The position numbers and the translations under genes were made by a program. Below are positions 55,405-63,841 of a stretch of 64,000 nucleotides of DNA, in pieces (the first letter of the stretch is position 1; each line of letters opens with the position of its first letter). Origin of the DNA: Methanolobus chelungpuianus (GTDB lineage Archaea; Halobacteriota; Methanosarcinia; Methanosarcinales; Methanosarcinaceae). Below the pieces are notes generated by a model that was not told where the DNA came from, did no database searches, and worked only from the letters and a program-made list of their open reading frames with translations. The DNA lies in contig NZ_JTEO01000004.1 in NCBI RefSeq assembly GCF_024500045.1, positions 682,001-746,000 on the forward strand. Direction: 5' to 3'.

Positions 55405-56037
55405 TTGAAAAGATGGCTTAAGACCACATACACCAAAGCTTTTTGCATTCTCTTATCTGTTCTGGTAGTTATACTTCTGGCAGGTCTTGTATACTCCGAG
55501 GAGTTCAGCGAGAGTGAACAGGCTAAGAACAAGCCAAGACTTAATGCATATAAGGTTTCCGGTTCGCCTGTCATACTCGTAGACAATCCATCGGCACGCA
55601 ATCCCACATGGGAAGAGCTGATGGGGTTCCTGGAAGAAGATGATACCGATCGCATCCTGTATCAGCTCGATAGTTTCAATTGCATCGATTTTGCAGAACG
55701 GCTGCACAATAATGCCGAGCGCAGGGGCTTCAGGGCAGCTTATGTATCTGTCAGCTTTCATGACAGGCAGAACGGACATGCTATAAACGCCTTTGAAACA
55801 GCAGATAAGGGATTGGTCTTCATCGACTGTACAGGCGCCGAGAACCCGCTTGGGGAGCTGGATAGCAACGACAAGGTTGCCTATATATTGCCGGACCGGG
55901 AATACGGGTCGATCTCAATATATTATACCGACACCCCCGAGTATGAGTTCTACGAGCTGAGAAAGGATAAGCGTTTAAAGGGTTTCTTTAAAAGTATCGG
56001 CACGGTCAAAGGTACAAGGATATTCTGGGAAATGTGA
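55405..56037 (+). CDS. Exported cysteine-peptidase/transglutaminase-fold protein
   Basis: A 210-aa protein with an N-terminal membrane anchor or signal (FCILLSVLVVILLAGLVY). The soluble part has an ordered Cys, His, Asp set: Cys in DSFNCIDFAERLHNNA, His in NGHAINAFET, and Asp in GLVFIDCTGAEN. This matches the transglutaminase-like/papain-like superfamily. The substrate is unknown; it probably acts on the outer membrane face. The start is TTG at 55405, with GGGTGG 3-4 nt upstream. It interrupts the regulator array. Confidence 0.72.
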   Translation: MKRWLKTTYTKAFCILLSVLVVILLAGLVYSEEFSESEQAKNKPRLNAYKVSGSPVILVDNPSARNPTWEELMGFLEEDDTDRILYQLDSFNCIDFAERLHNNAERRGFRAAYVSVSFHDRQNGHAINAFETADKGLVFIDCTGAENPLGELDSNDKVAYILPDREYGSISIYYTDTPEYEFYELRKDKRLKGFFKSIGTVKGTRIFWEM

Positions 56038-56231
56038 TCTTCAGGACATACGTCCTCGGATAGGGATTCACAGAAAGTTACTAAAATCCGGGCTTTATAC
56101 TTTTTTATATTCATGAATAATAATCTATAGTCCTGTCTTTATTTAATTCATTATAAATACAATTGGCATATTCTCTATGTTGTTGGAGTGGAGAGTATTG
56201 AAATTACGATTACCTGAGAGGATGTACTGAG

Positions 56232-57050
56232 ATGAGAAAAACGTTGGTTGATGTATTGTTCATGTCTGAAAAACGAAAGAATGTGCTATTATTGCTGCAG
56301 GAAGGTCCGAAGGAAACCCAGTCAATCCTTGATAAGCTAAAGACAACAAGGACTGCGTTGCTTCCCCAGATGAGAGTGCTTGAAGAATCTTTTCTTGTTG
56401 TTCATTATGATGATATCTACGCCCTCACAAAGATCGGGGAACTGATCGTTAATGAAATGAGGTCCCTGCTGGATACTGTTGATGTCCTGGATGTGGATAT
56501 AGAATACTGGGGAACGCATAAGCTGGATTTTGTCCCTCCTCGCCTTCTGGCAAGGATAAATGAACTCGGAATATGCAGGGTGGTAAGTCCCTCCATCACA
56601 GAGATCTTTGAGGTCAATAATGAATTCCATGAGACTTCAAAAAGATCACGTTCCCTCTTCAGGATCACGACCTTCCTGTACCCTAACTATCCCATGCTCT
56701 TGTCGGAGCTGATATCAAATAATGTGGAAATTAATTTAATTATCACTGATGAACTGCTCAATAAAATAAGAACCGATAACGATCCAGGACTCAGGGAACT
56801 GAGCAAGACAGGCCTGATCAAAATTTCAATTTACCCCGGTGAAATGGGTTTCCTGTCCTTTGCATATAATGACTATCAGCTATTGCTGAATCCGATAAAG
56901 ACCGATGGGGATTTTGACAAAAAGCACATCCTTTCTGAGAATCCGGGTGCACTGGAGTGGGGAAAGGAACTTTACGGGCACTACCTGAAAGATGCAGTCC
57001 CTGTCAGCGATATATGGCAGGTCAGCAATCCTGGGTTAAGCGCTGAATGA
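56232..57050 (+). CDS. FilR1/DUF1724-family winged-helix regulator 2
   Basis: A 272-aa paralogue: DVLFMSEKRKNVLLLLQEG, recognition helix TTRTALLPQMRVL, hinge EYWGTHKLDFVPPRLL, and the end PGALEWGKELYGHY. It carries about ten more C-terminal residues than the other copies (VSNPGLSAE). GAGG lies 9 nt before the ATG. The three-hairpin element and regulator 3 follow. Confidence 0.88.
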   Translation: MRKTLVDVLFMSEKRKNVLLLLQEGPKETQSILDKLKTTRTALLPQMRVLEESFLVVHYDDIYALTKIGELIVNEMRSLLDTVDVLDVDIEYWGTHKLDFVPPRLLARINELGICRVVSPSITEIFEVNNEFHETSKRSRSLFRITTFLYPNYPMLLSELISNNVEINLIITDELLNKIRTDNDPGLRELSKTGLIKISIYPGEMGFLSFAYNDYQLLLNPIKTDGDFDKKHILSENPGALEWGKELYGHYLKDAVPVSDIWQVSNPGLSAE

Positions 57051-57228
57051 GATGCTATAATCGACATTATTTGAGGATTCTGTGCTGTTAACAGATTAAT
57101 GGAGCCATTAAGGCAACATTTCAGGAGTAACGCTGTGAAAATGCCCTCTGCAGGAAATCCTGAATCCTGATCAGAACGCCTTTTATAGAAGGAGGGCAGT
57201 TTTAGGCTCAGTGCGAATAAGGTAGTTC

Positions 57229-57329
57229 GAGACACCTGGAAACCACCACGCTTTAAGGTGTCTCTCTCCTTACGAATCCGAAATATTCCCCAATATTTCT
57301 TCTTAGGCTTGCGAGTGACCCATACTCGC
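57229..57329 (-). ncRNA. Three-hairpin RNA element, copy 2
   Basis: Three perfect hairpins: GAGACACC (57229-57236) with GGTGTCTC (57257-57264), 20-nt loop containing CCACCACGC; GAAATATT (57280-57287) with AATATTTC (57292-57299), loop CCCC; GCGAGT (57311-57316) with ACTCGC (57324-57329). Compared with copy 3 both arms change together (ACAC/GTGT to GCGC/GCGC), which is covariation. The TATA box TTATATAA lies 26 nt beyond hairpin 3 on the minus strand, so an RNA starting at hairpin 3 would present GGG, GGGG and GGTGG loops. Strand is inferred from this promoter. Confidence 0.65.
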
Positions 57330-57350
57330 ACTGCCTTATAGGTGCTTTGT

Positions 57351-57384
57351 TTATATAACCTAACCTGTTCTTAATCTCGCGAAC
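57351..57384 (-). promoter_or_regulatory. Conserved promoter of three-hairpin RNA, copy 2
   Basis: On the minus strand GGTTATATAA is a good archaeal TATA box. Directly upstream lies a box of about 20 bp, GTTC-N2-GA followed by ATTAAGAA, that is conserved with 58720-58753. Such conservation beyond the transcript is expected for a regulated promoter and is the main reason to place the RNA on the minus strand. Confidence 0.55.
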
Positions 57385-57538
57385 GACTATGTAATTTGCT
57401 GGCAGGTAATGTTCTAACGGCATTAAAAGTTGAGAGGGCATTTAAGATTATAATCCCGCGTACTGAATCCGGAGGATATTCAGAGTTAAATACATAGACA
57501 TAATACATAAGAGTATATGCCAGGCCGGAGGTTCCAGC

Positions 57539-58327
57539 ATGAAGAAAGATTTGCTAGAGACCATATTTGCTTCTGAAAAACGGAAAAATGTGCTTTTAAT
57601 GCTACTTGAAGGTCCTGCCGAAATGGAGACTTTTCTGAGGTCCATTAAGACTACAAGACAAGCCCTACTTCCACAGATCCGCGTTCTTGAAGAAAGCAAC
57701 CTTGTAAGGCAAAAAAAAGACATTTATGAGCTGACCACCATCGGAAAGCTGATTGCAGAAGAAATGAAGCCTCTGATAGGTACGCTTGGCGTATTCGACA
57801 GCAGCATGGATTACTGGGGAGAGAGGGAAATGGGTTTCATTCCTCCTCACTTGCTCCTAAGGCTTCGTGAGATAGGTCCATGCACGGTCGTTTCAAACAT
57901 CCCTCCCGCAGAGAGTTATTCTCCCAGCAAACAGGCAGTAGAGAGTGGAAAGAGGTCAAAGAGCCAGATTTCAGTCACTACATTCCTCTTTCCAAATTTC
58001 CCATCCATACTTGCCGACTTCAAGCAGCAAGGAGTGAAGATGTGTCTGGTGGTTTCCCCGGAGCTTCTTGAAAAAATGAGACAGACCAGGGATGACAAAT
58101 ACAGGGGCCTCTTAAATAGTGACACAGTTGATATCTTTGTATATCGGGGCAGGATGGACTTTATGGCATTCGGATACAACGACTTCAGCTTCATGATGAG
58201 AATGTTCACAAAAACAGGCGAGCCGGACCAGAAATACGTAATATCCTCCAGTCCTTCTGCACTTGAATGGGGAAAAGAGCTTTTTAATCACTACCTGAAG
58301 GATGCTGTACCGGTGACTGAAATATAA
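57539..58327 (+). CDS. FilR1/DUF1724-family winged-helix regulator 3
   Basis: A 262-aa paralogue: ETIFASEKRKNVLLMLLEG, TTRQALLPQIRVL, hinge DYWGEREMGFIPPHLL, and end PSALEWGKELFNHYLKDAVP. GGAGGT lies 6 nt before the ATG. It is transcribed head-to-head with the three-hairpin element copy 2 (promoters about 100 bp apart). The middle domain (VSNIPPAESYSP) differs most from the other copies, which suggests a different ligand. Confidence 0.88.
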   Translation: MKKDLLETIFASEKRKNVLLMLLEGPAEMETFLRSIKTTRQALLPQIRVLEESNLVRQKKDIYELTTIGKLIAEEMKPLIGTLGVFDSSMDYWGEREMGFIPPHLLLRLREIGPCTVVSNIPPAESYSPSKQAVESGKRSKSQISVTTFLFPNFPSILADFKQQGVKMCLVVSPELLEKMRQTRDDKYRGLLNSDTVDIFVYRGRMDFMAFGYNDFSFMMRMFTKTGEPDQKYVISSSPSALEWGKELFNHYLKDAVPVTEI

Positions 58328-58584
58328 GCTTATGACACGAGACTCACGTTCAACAAGACATAGAGGCAATTCTGCAGATGTCCCATCAGGGAAATACCCC
58401 TGGAAGGAAGGCATGGACAGTAGTGGGAATCCTTTTTTATACTTATAATCACACTCAAGCGCTGAGTGTATAAGATCATCTGAGATGGCTGGAAATAATG
58501 ACGCTTTAGCCTGTCTCTGTTCCTGCAAAGCGGGATATCCCATATCCTGACGTGTTCATAAGCTTTGTATTTATGTAGTAGAAT

Positions 58585-58694
58585 GAGGCGCCTGGAAACC
58601 ACCACGCTTTAAGGCGCCTCTCTTCTTAACGGATCCGAGATGTTCCCCAGCATCTCTCTGTCATTCCGCTCCCCATTTGCGAGCACCCCTTCGC
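58585..58694 (-). ncRNA. Three-hairpin RNA element, copy 3
   Basis: GAGGCGCC (58585-58592) with GGCGCCTC (58613-58620), identical loop to copy 2; GAGATGTT (58637-58644) with AGCATCTC (58649-58656), a G-U pair, loop CCCC; GCGAG (58679-58683) with TTCGC (58690-58694), a G-U pair, loop CACCCC. Stem bases differ from copy 2 but pairing is kept. TTATATAA at 58720-58727 on the minus strand is 30 nt from hairpin 3. A T7 run next to it on the plus strand would alternatively be a terminator, so strand remains inferred. Confidence 0.65.
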
Positions 58695-58719
58695 CCGCAA
58701 CATATAGTAAGTCCTTTTT

Positions 58720-58753
58720 TTATATAACCTGAACCTTTCTTAATGTCATGAAC
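58720..58753 (-). promoter_or_regulatory. Conserved promoter of three-hairpin RNA, copy 3
   Basis: Minus-strand GGTTATATAAAA with the same upstream box as copy 2: GTTC-N2-GA followed by ATTAAGAA. The two promoters align over about 34 bp with two single-base gaps. Confidence 0.55.
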
Positions 58754-58921
58754 TATATTGTGTTTTGTTTATCAATGATCTTTTAATGATATTGAAATTT
58801 CACAGCATATTAAAACAGGCCTGTTTAATGTTTTATGATGGCTGTTCCATATAAATAATACAAGTTACATATTGTTTGCAGGAATGTTATACGAATATGC
58901 TTTCCCGAGGTTGTGCCGCAT

Positions 58922-59704
58922 ATGAAAAAGTTGCTGCTTGATGTGATATTCGCATCAGAGAAAAGGAATAGGGTGATCCTGCTCCTGCAAAAAGGCCCTC
59001 TGGAAATGAAAGTCCTTCTGAGGGAACTGGATACGACAAGGCAGGCATTACTTCCACAGATCAGGATCCTGGAAGATCATCATCTTGTCGCTGGCTCTAA
59101 TGACTCCTACGAACTGACAGCTATCGGTAGGCTGATAGCTGATAAAATGGGGCCTCTTCTGGGAACTCTCGCAGTTCTGGATAATGATGTCGATTACTGG
59201 GGAAAGCATTGGATCGACTTTATTCCGGCTCATCTTCTGGAAAGGATCAGTGATATCAGGGGTTGCAGTATAGTCCAGCCCAGCCTGATGAACCTGTATG
59301 AGATGAACATGGATTTCATTGAAAGTGCTAAAAGATCCGGCTCACTGTTCTTCATATCTTCTTTTATGCAACCCAATTTCTCCCAGATACTGCGACAGTT
59401 CGTCGAGAACAACATTGATGTTTCGATCATCGTGAACCGGGAGCTGCTGGACAAGATGAAGAGGGAATCACATGTGAGCTTTAATAAGTTCATATCCACC
59501 GGCAGAGTTAGGTTCTACCTTTACCCAGGGGAATTCAAATTCCTCTCCTTATCACTTAGCGATGATTGTGCAGTCCTGAGGCTATTCACCATAGGTGGCG
59601 GGTTCAGTAATAAACAACTTGTCTGCTGCACTCCCGAAGCTCGCGGGTGGAATAAGGACCTTTTCGATCACTACCTCAAGGATTCAATCCCAATAACCGA
59701 TTGA
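58922..59704 (+). CDS. FilR1/DUF1724-family winged-helix regulator 4
   Basis: A 260-aa paralogue: LDVIFASEKRNRVILLLQKG, TTRQALLPQIRIL, hinge DYWGKHWIDFIPAHLL, and end FDHYLKDSIPITD. Its middle domain is closest to regulator 1 (both keep QLVCC near the end). ATG 58922 follows GAGG by 10 nt; a GTG at 58913 is too near it. It is head-to-head with three-hairpin element copy 3, 170 bp away. Confidence 0.88.
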   Translation: MKKLLLDVIFASEKRNRVILLLQKGPLEMKVLLRELDTTRQALLPQIRILEDHHLVAGSNDSYELTAIGRLIADKMGPLLGTLAVLDNDVDYWGKHWIDFIPAHLLERISDIRGCSIVQPSLMNLYEMNMDFIESAKRSGSLFFISSFMQPNFSQILRQFVENNIDVSIIVNRELLDKMKRESHVSFNKFISTGRVRFYLYPGEFKFLSLSLSDDCAVLRLFTIGGGFSNKQLVCCTPEARGWNKDLFDHYLKDSIPITD

Positions 59705-59953
59705 TGTGTGCATCATCGTCTGTAGGGCCGTGGTTCTGCGCCGCTTGCAGGGGTGTGGGAGCGATTCAGGGGATTTAAGTTTGTGAGGCGGATAGTTACA
59801 TATTATCTGTTATCAGGTTCTTTGTGTCCAAAGTTAGATCCTTATTTTATTTAAATGAGTATAAATATTATGAGACGCATCTCTAATTTGCTTAAATTAC
59901 TGTGTCTGATATGAAATGTATGGGATCGTTATTCCAGCAAGGATGTGCAGCAA

Positions 59954-60739
59954 TTGAAGAAGCCATTACTTGACGTTGTATTTGCATCTGACAAGCGAAA
60001 GAATGTTCTCCTTCTTTTGCAGGACGGAGCGAAAGAGATGGGGAATCTTCTCAGTGCTTTGAACACAACGAGAACTGCATTACTTCCTCAGATACGAATA
60101 CTCGAAGAGCATTATCTCGTTTCACATATCCTGGATCGCTATGAACTGACACCTATTGGCAAGCTGCTCGTCGATAGTTTGTCCTCTTTGCTGGCTGCTA
60201 CTGAGGTTCTTGATGAGGATATCGATTACTGGGGGGACCATAAGCTGGATTTCCTTCCACCTCATCTCCTGAAAAGAATAGGCCAGCTTCGGAAATGCAG
60301 GATCGTGACTCCCTCTTTTGCTGACGTGTTTAATCTCAATGAAGAGATCCTGAGCACATCGCCTATATCAGGATCACATCATGGGTTTGTGACTTTCTAT
60401 CATCCTTTGTTTCCTCAGTTCTTTGCAAAGATGGTCTCAAACAATGTAAATATATACATGATAATACCGCAGGACGTACTTGACAGATTCAAAGCAGAAG
60501 AGTCGATGCTACTTAAAGAGACTATGAAAAGTGAATTATTCCACTTGTTTGTGTATCCCGAAAAACCGGATTTCATCGCTCTTGTGTATAATGACTATTA
60601 TACTTTTGTACGCCTGCTGAAAAATAACGGCGAGTTCGGCAACAGGTATATCATCTGTAACTCAGAGGAAAGTCACGAATGGGCAAAAGAGCTTTATGAC
60701 CACTACTTAGGAAAGTCTGTTCAGATATCGGAGATATGA
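59954..60739 (+). CDS. FilR1/DUF1724-family winged-helix regulator 5
   Basis: A 261-aa paralogue: LDVVFASDKRKNVLLLLQDG, TTRTALLPQIRIL, hinge DYWGDHKLDFLPPHLL, and end YDHYLGKSVQISEI. The start is probably TTG 59954, which aligns with the MKKPL of the others and has AAGGAT 11 nt upstream; a GTG at 59945 is also possible. No three-hairpin element precedes it. It is closest to regulator 6, with which it is convergent. Confidence 0.88.
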   Translation: MKKPLLDVVFASDKRKNVLLLLQDGAKEMGNLLSALNTTRTALLPQIRILEEHYLVSHILDRYELTPIGKLLVDSLSSLLAATEVLDEDIDYWGDHKLDFLPPHLLKRIGQLRKCRIVTPSFADVFNLNEEILSTSPISGSHHGFVTFYHPLFPQFFAKMVSNNVNIYMIIPQDVLDRFKAEESMLLKETMKSELFHLFVYPEKPDFIALVYNDYYTFVRLLKNNGEFGNRYIICNSEESHEWAKELYDHYLGKSVQISEI

Positions 60740-60831
60740 CCGGCTTTTTTATAAGTGTCCCTATCAAGGCGTTTTCAGTCTGATCTTAGTGCTTAAATGA
60801 GCACTTTATAAAACAAAACCGGCCAACGAAG

Positions 60832-61617
60832 TCAGATCTCTCTTACAGGAACGGAATCCTTCAGATAGTACTCATAAAGCTCTCGATTCCAGTCAACCGG
60901 GTCATGACCTCTGCATAGCATGAACCTGTGGTCAAACTCTCCGTTGTTCTTTAACATGCATGTAAGGGAGTGAGTATCGTCAAATGTGAAGTACAGTAAA
61001 TCCATATTTTTATTGTAGACATACATGTTAAAGGATTCATTCTTAATTAAATCCGCAAATACCGCCTGATATTCTGCTTTGATCTTGTCAAAGACCTCAC
61101 GAGAAAATATGTAGTGTAATGTAAGGCCAGATTCCAGCAGTTCTTTGATTATGGGCTCAAAATTAGGATATAGTATAGTAGTAACCGTATAAACCGACCT
61201 GGATAAGCTATAACCGGGGTTAAGGGACTTATGGATAGAGAATAGTTCTGTAAGGTCAGGATTTATTATTTCGCAATTTCGCAGCTTGTATATTTTCCCG
61301 AAGAGATGGGAGGGGATAAAATCAAGGTTGCGGCTTCCCCAGTAGTCAATATCGTTCTCAAAAGGCTGGATTATACCCAGCAGATGGGCCATCTCATCAA
61401 CGACCAGTTTTCCAATGGTTGTCAGTTCATAGCGATCCAGGGTGTGTGAAACGAGATAATGCTCTTCGAGCATCCTCATCTGAGGAAGCAGCGACTGCCT
61501 ATTCGTTTTAAGCGAGACGAGAATGTCATCCATCTCCTTCACTCCATCCTGCAAAAGAAGGAGGACATTCTTTCTCTTGTCAGACGCAAATATTATATCA
61601 AGTAGTGACTTTTTCAT
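60832..61617 (-). CDS. FilR1/DUF1724-family winged-helix regulator 6
   Basis: A 261-aa paralogue on the minus strand: LDIIFASDKRKNVLLLLQDG, recognition region TNRQSLLPQMRML (the usual TT is TN here), hinge DYWGSRNLDFIPSHL, and end YEYYLKDSVPVREI. GAGGATGAG precedes the ATG. The gene is tail-to-tail with regulator 5, sharing the short 60740-60831 gap, where a T-rich stretch could act as a bidirectional terminator. Confidence 0.88.
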   Translation of the reverse strand: MKKSLLDIIFASDKRKNVLLLLQDGVKEMDDILVSLKTNRQSLLPQMRMLEEHYLVSHTLDRYELTTIGKLVVDEMAHLLGIIQPFENDIDYWGSRNLDFIPSHLFGKIYKLRNCEIINPDLTELFSIHKSLNPGYSLSRSVYTVTTILYPNFEPIIKELLESGLTLHYIFSREVFDKIKAEYQAVFADLIKNESFNMYVYNKNMDLLYFTFDDTHSLTCMLKNNGEFDHRFMLCRGHDPVDWNRELYEYYLKDSVPVREI

Positions 61618-61755
61618 CCGCTGCTCATCCTCTCTGTAAATCCGAACTCTCTTATTTCTACCCTGCCATGGTAGTTATGTGCCTGCTGCTATTTATACTC
61701 GTTTAAATGCCAATCACTGACTGGCTATGTAGAAAACCTGCCTCCTCATTTGAAC

Positions 61756-61820
61756 CACAAGAGTTCACAGAGAACACAGAGGATTAAAACAAATTGGAGT
61801 ATTCTTTGTGAACTCTTGTG
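61756..61820. repeat. Short inverted repeat with CACAGAG motifs
   Basis: CACAAGAGTTCACAGAGAA (61756-61774) and TTCTTTGTGAACTCTTGTG (61802-61820) are inverted repeats with one mismatch, separated by 27 bp containing a further CACAGAGG. It resembles the dispersed CACAGAG-type palindromes found in many prokaryotic genomes and may be a miniature mobile element. It lies in the gap between regulator 6 and the UspA gene. Confidence 0.5.
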
Positions 61821-61889
61821 ATTAACAACATTGTTATGTGTGGCTTTGTGAGCATTTCTGCGCTTAATGGAGGACCCCTGAAAAAGGGG

Positions 61890-62354
61890 TCATTTGACTA
61901 TCATAACTCTTGTCCTTGCATGTCTGGCAACGTCCAGGGCCACACTACCAAGAATCACTCTCTCCAGACCTGTCCTGCCCAAAGTGCCCATTACGATCAG
62001 GTCAATATCGTTCTTCTCGGCAAAACCTATGATCTCAGAACCAGGATGACCTTCAAGCAGTACAGTTTCTATCTGTACACCTGCCCTGTCCCCCATTTCT
62101 TTTACGGCTCCAAGTGCCTTCCTGCCATCCTCTTCAAGTTGATCATGCAAATCATGCTCAGCCGGAGACACATTTCTGGATGGCTCTATAGGTACTCCGA
62201 AGTAAGAAAGGTGTGGTATCGTTGGCATCACATTCACTGCATAAAGTTTAGCCCCGCTCAGCCTTGTGATCTCGATCCCCGAAAGAGCTGCGTTGTTAGC
62301 ATTTTCAGAACCGTCAGTTGCAACCATTATTTTCCTGTACATTTTGCTTTCCAT
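61890..62354 (-). CDS. Universal stress protein (UspA family)
   Basis: A 154-aa protein of the ATP-binding UspA type. IMVATDGSENANNAALSGI is the N-terminal strand-helix, and VMGTLGRTGLERVILGSVA is the G-x2-G-x9-G-S nucleotide loop. It probably senses energy state or stress. GGGTGT lies 5 nt before ATG 62354; GTG 62363 and ATG 62342 are other possible starts. It sits between regulators 6 and 7 as a single gene. Confidence 0.88.
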   Translation of the reverse strand: MESKMYRKIMVATDGSENANNAALSGIEITRLSGAKLYAVNVMPTIPHLSYFGVPIEPSRNVSPAEHDLHDQLEEDGRKALGAVKEMGDRAGVQIETVLLEGHPGSEIIGFAEKNDIDLIVMGTLGRTGLERVILGSVALDVARHARTRVMIVK

Positions 62355-62363
62355 ATTACACAC

Positions 62364-62961
62364 CCTATAACCGTATCTTAGCGTCTAGCCAATTAATGCC
62401 TTATTCAAATGACCTAAAACTAGTCGCTTGAAGATGCGTTATTTTATAGATCGTTACTGCAAATCCAGATTTGTCTGAAAATACATAACACAAACCATGG
62501 TGAACTGTCAACAACCACGGTACATGGCTCCCTGGTAATTACTTCTACAAAGGTATGCATATATCAGTATCTTATGGATTTTGAAAGAAAGCTGTGATTT
62601 GCAGAAGTCTTGCGATTTGCCACATCCCTTGTGACATGCGAAAATCGATCGGCATGCATGTTTGAAAGCGTGATCTTTCTGGTGCAACAGGCTTTATCAA
62701 CAAACAAAAGTAATTACTATCTAAAGCAGCTATCTTCTCTTTTAGCATCAGAAAGACCTTAAGAAAAACTAAATATAACCCTTTTACCCCGGAATGCTAA
62801 CTTAATCAAGAGCTTAATAATGTTAAGAGTTAGCCACTAATATTTAAATTTTATTTATAATACGTGAAAAATAAAAAGGCATCTATTTAATTTAATATAA
62901 GTAGAATATCAGCATAATCATTTTTGCTAGCTCCAATTACAACTTATTGGGATGCGTCTCT
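62364..62961. other. Divergent intergenic region
   Basis: About 600 bp between the UspA gene (minus) and regulator 7 (plus). The last 200 bp are very AT-rich, with TATA-like TTTATTTATAATACG near 62851. No supported gene, three-hairpin element or repeat was found here. Confidence 0.4.
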
Positions 62962-63747
62962 ATGAAAAAGCCATTAATCGAAGTGATATTTGCATCAGAG
63001 AAGCGAAAGGACGTTCTCCTTCTTTTGCAGGATGGATCAAGGGAGATGGAATATCTTCTCAATTCTCTGGACACAACAAGGACCGCATTACTTCCTCAGA
63101 TGAAGATACTGGAAGAACATCAGCTTGTATCCCACGATAGAGACACTTACGAACTGACGCCTATAGGGAAACTCATAGTTAACCGGATGAGCCCCTTGTT
63201 AAGGACAGTCGATGCATTAGGAGCAGACATTGATTACTGGGGAAGCCATATTCTTGACTTCATCCCGTCTCATCTATTGGAACGAATAGGTGAGATCGGG
63301 AAGTGCAATACTATAATTCCTACTGTTCCGGAAACACATTACATACTTAGAAAGTTCCACGAAAGTTCAAAGGATTCTGGTATTCTTTATAGCATAAACA
63401 CGTTTTTTCACCCGAACTTTGTCGAACTATTTGCTGACCTGCTTCAGAATGATGTTGAAATACACTTTATCCTTTCCCAGGACTTATTGACCGATATGAC
63501 AGACAACTATAACAAAATATTTAACAGTCTGATCGATACAAATAAATTCCACTTCTATTTACATCCTAAAGATCTAGGTTTCATGTCTTTAGGAGTAAGT
63601 AAACATTACTTAATGCTGACTTCATTACGGACAGATGGTTTTTTTGATAACAGCCGTATCCTGTGCAATAGCCGGACTGCTGTTGAATGGGGAATAGAGC
63701 TTTTTAACCACTATCTGAAGGACTCCACACGAATAAATGAAGTTTAG
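62962..63747 (+). CDS. FilR1/DUF1724-family winged-helix regulator 7
   Basis: A 261-aa paralogue: IEVIFASEKRKDVLLLLQDG, TTRTALLPQMKIL, hinge DYWGSHILDFIPSHLL, and end FNHYLKDSTRINEV. ATG 62962 aligns with the other MKKPL starts; upstream TTG 62947 adds five residues. The preceding 600 bp is a long AT-rich promoter region. It faces the partial regulator 8. Confidence 0.88.
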   Translation: MKKPLIEVIFASEKRKDVLLLLQDGSREMEYLLNSLDTTRTALLPQMKILEEHQLVSHDRDTYELTPIGKLIVNRMSPLLRTVDALGADIDYWGSHILDFIPSHLLERIGEIGKCNTIIPTVPETHYILRKFHESSKDSGILYSINTFFHPNFVELFADLLQNDVEIHFILSQDLLTDMTDNYNKIFNSLIDTNKFHFYLHPKDLGFMSLGVSKHYLMLTSLRTDGFFDNSRILCNSRTAVEWGIELFNHYLKDSTRINEV

Positions 63748-63841
63748 ATCGATCTTGAACCAGCGATATTTTGAACTGGGCATATCACAAAATACTATTT
63801 CAGAAAAATGGAATTAACCGAGAGATAAATTATAATAACGG

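Noticed and set aside
58700-58730. Plus-strand T-run after hairpin 3 as a terminator, placing the RNA on the plus strand
   Set aside because: The T-run is strong only in copy 3, while TATA and upstream box on the minus strand are conserved in copies 2 and 3. Kept as an open alternative, not the main reading.
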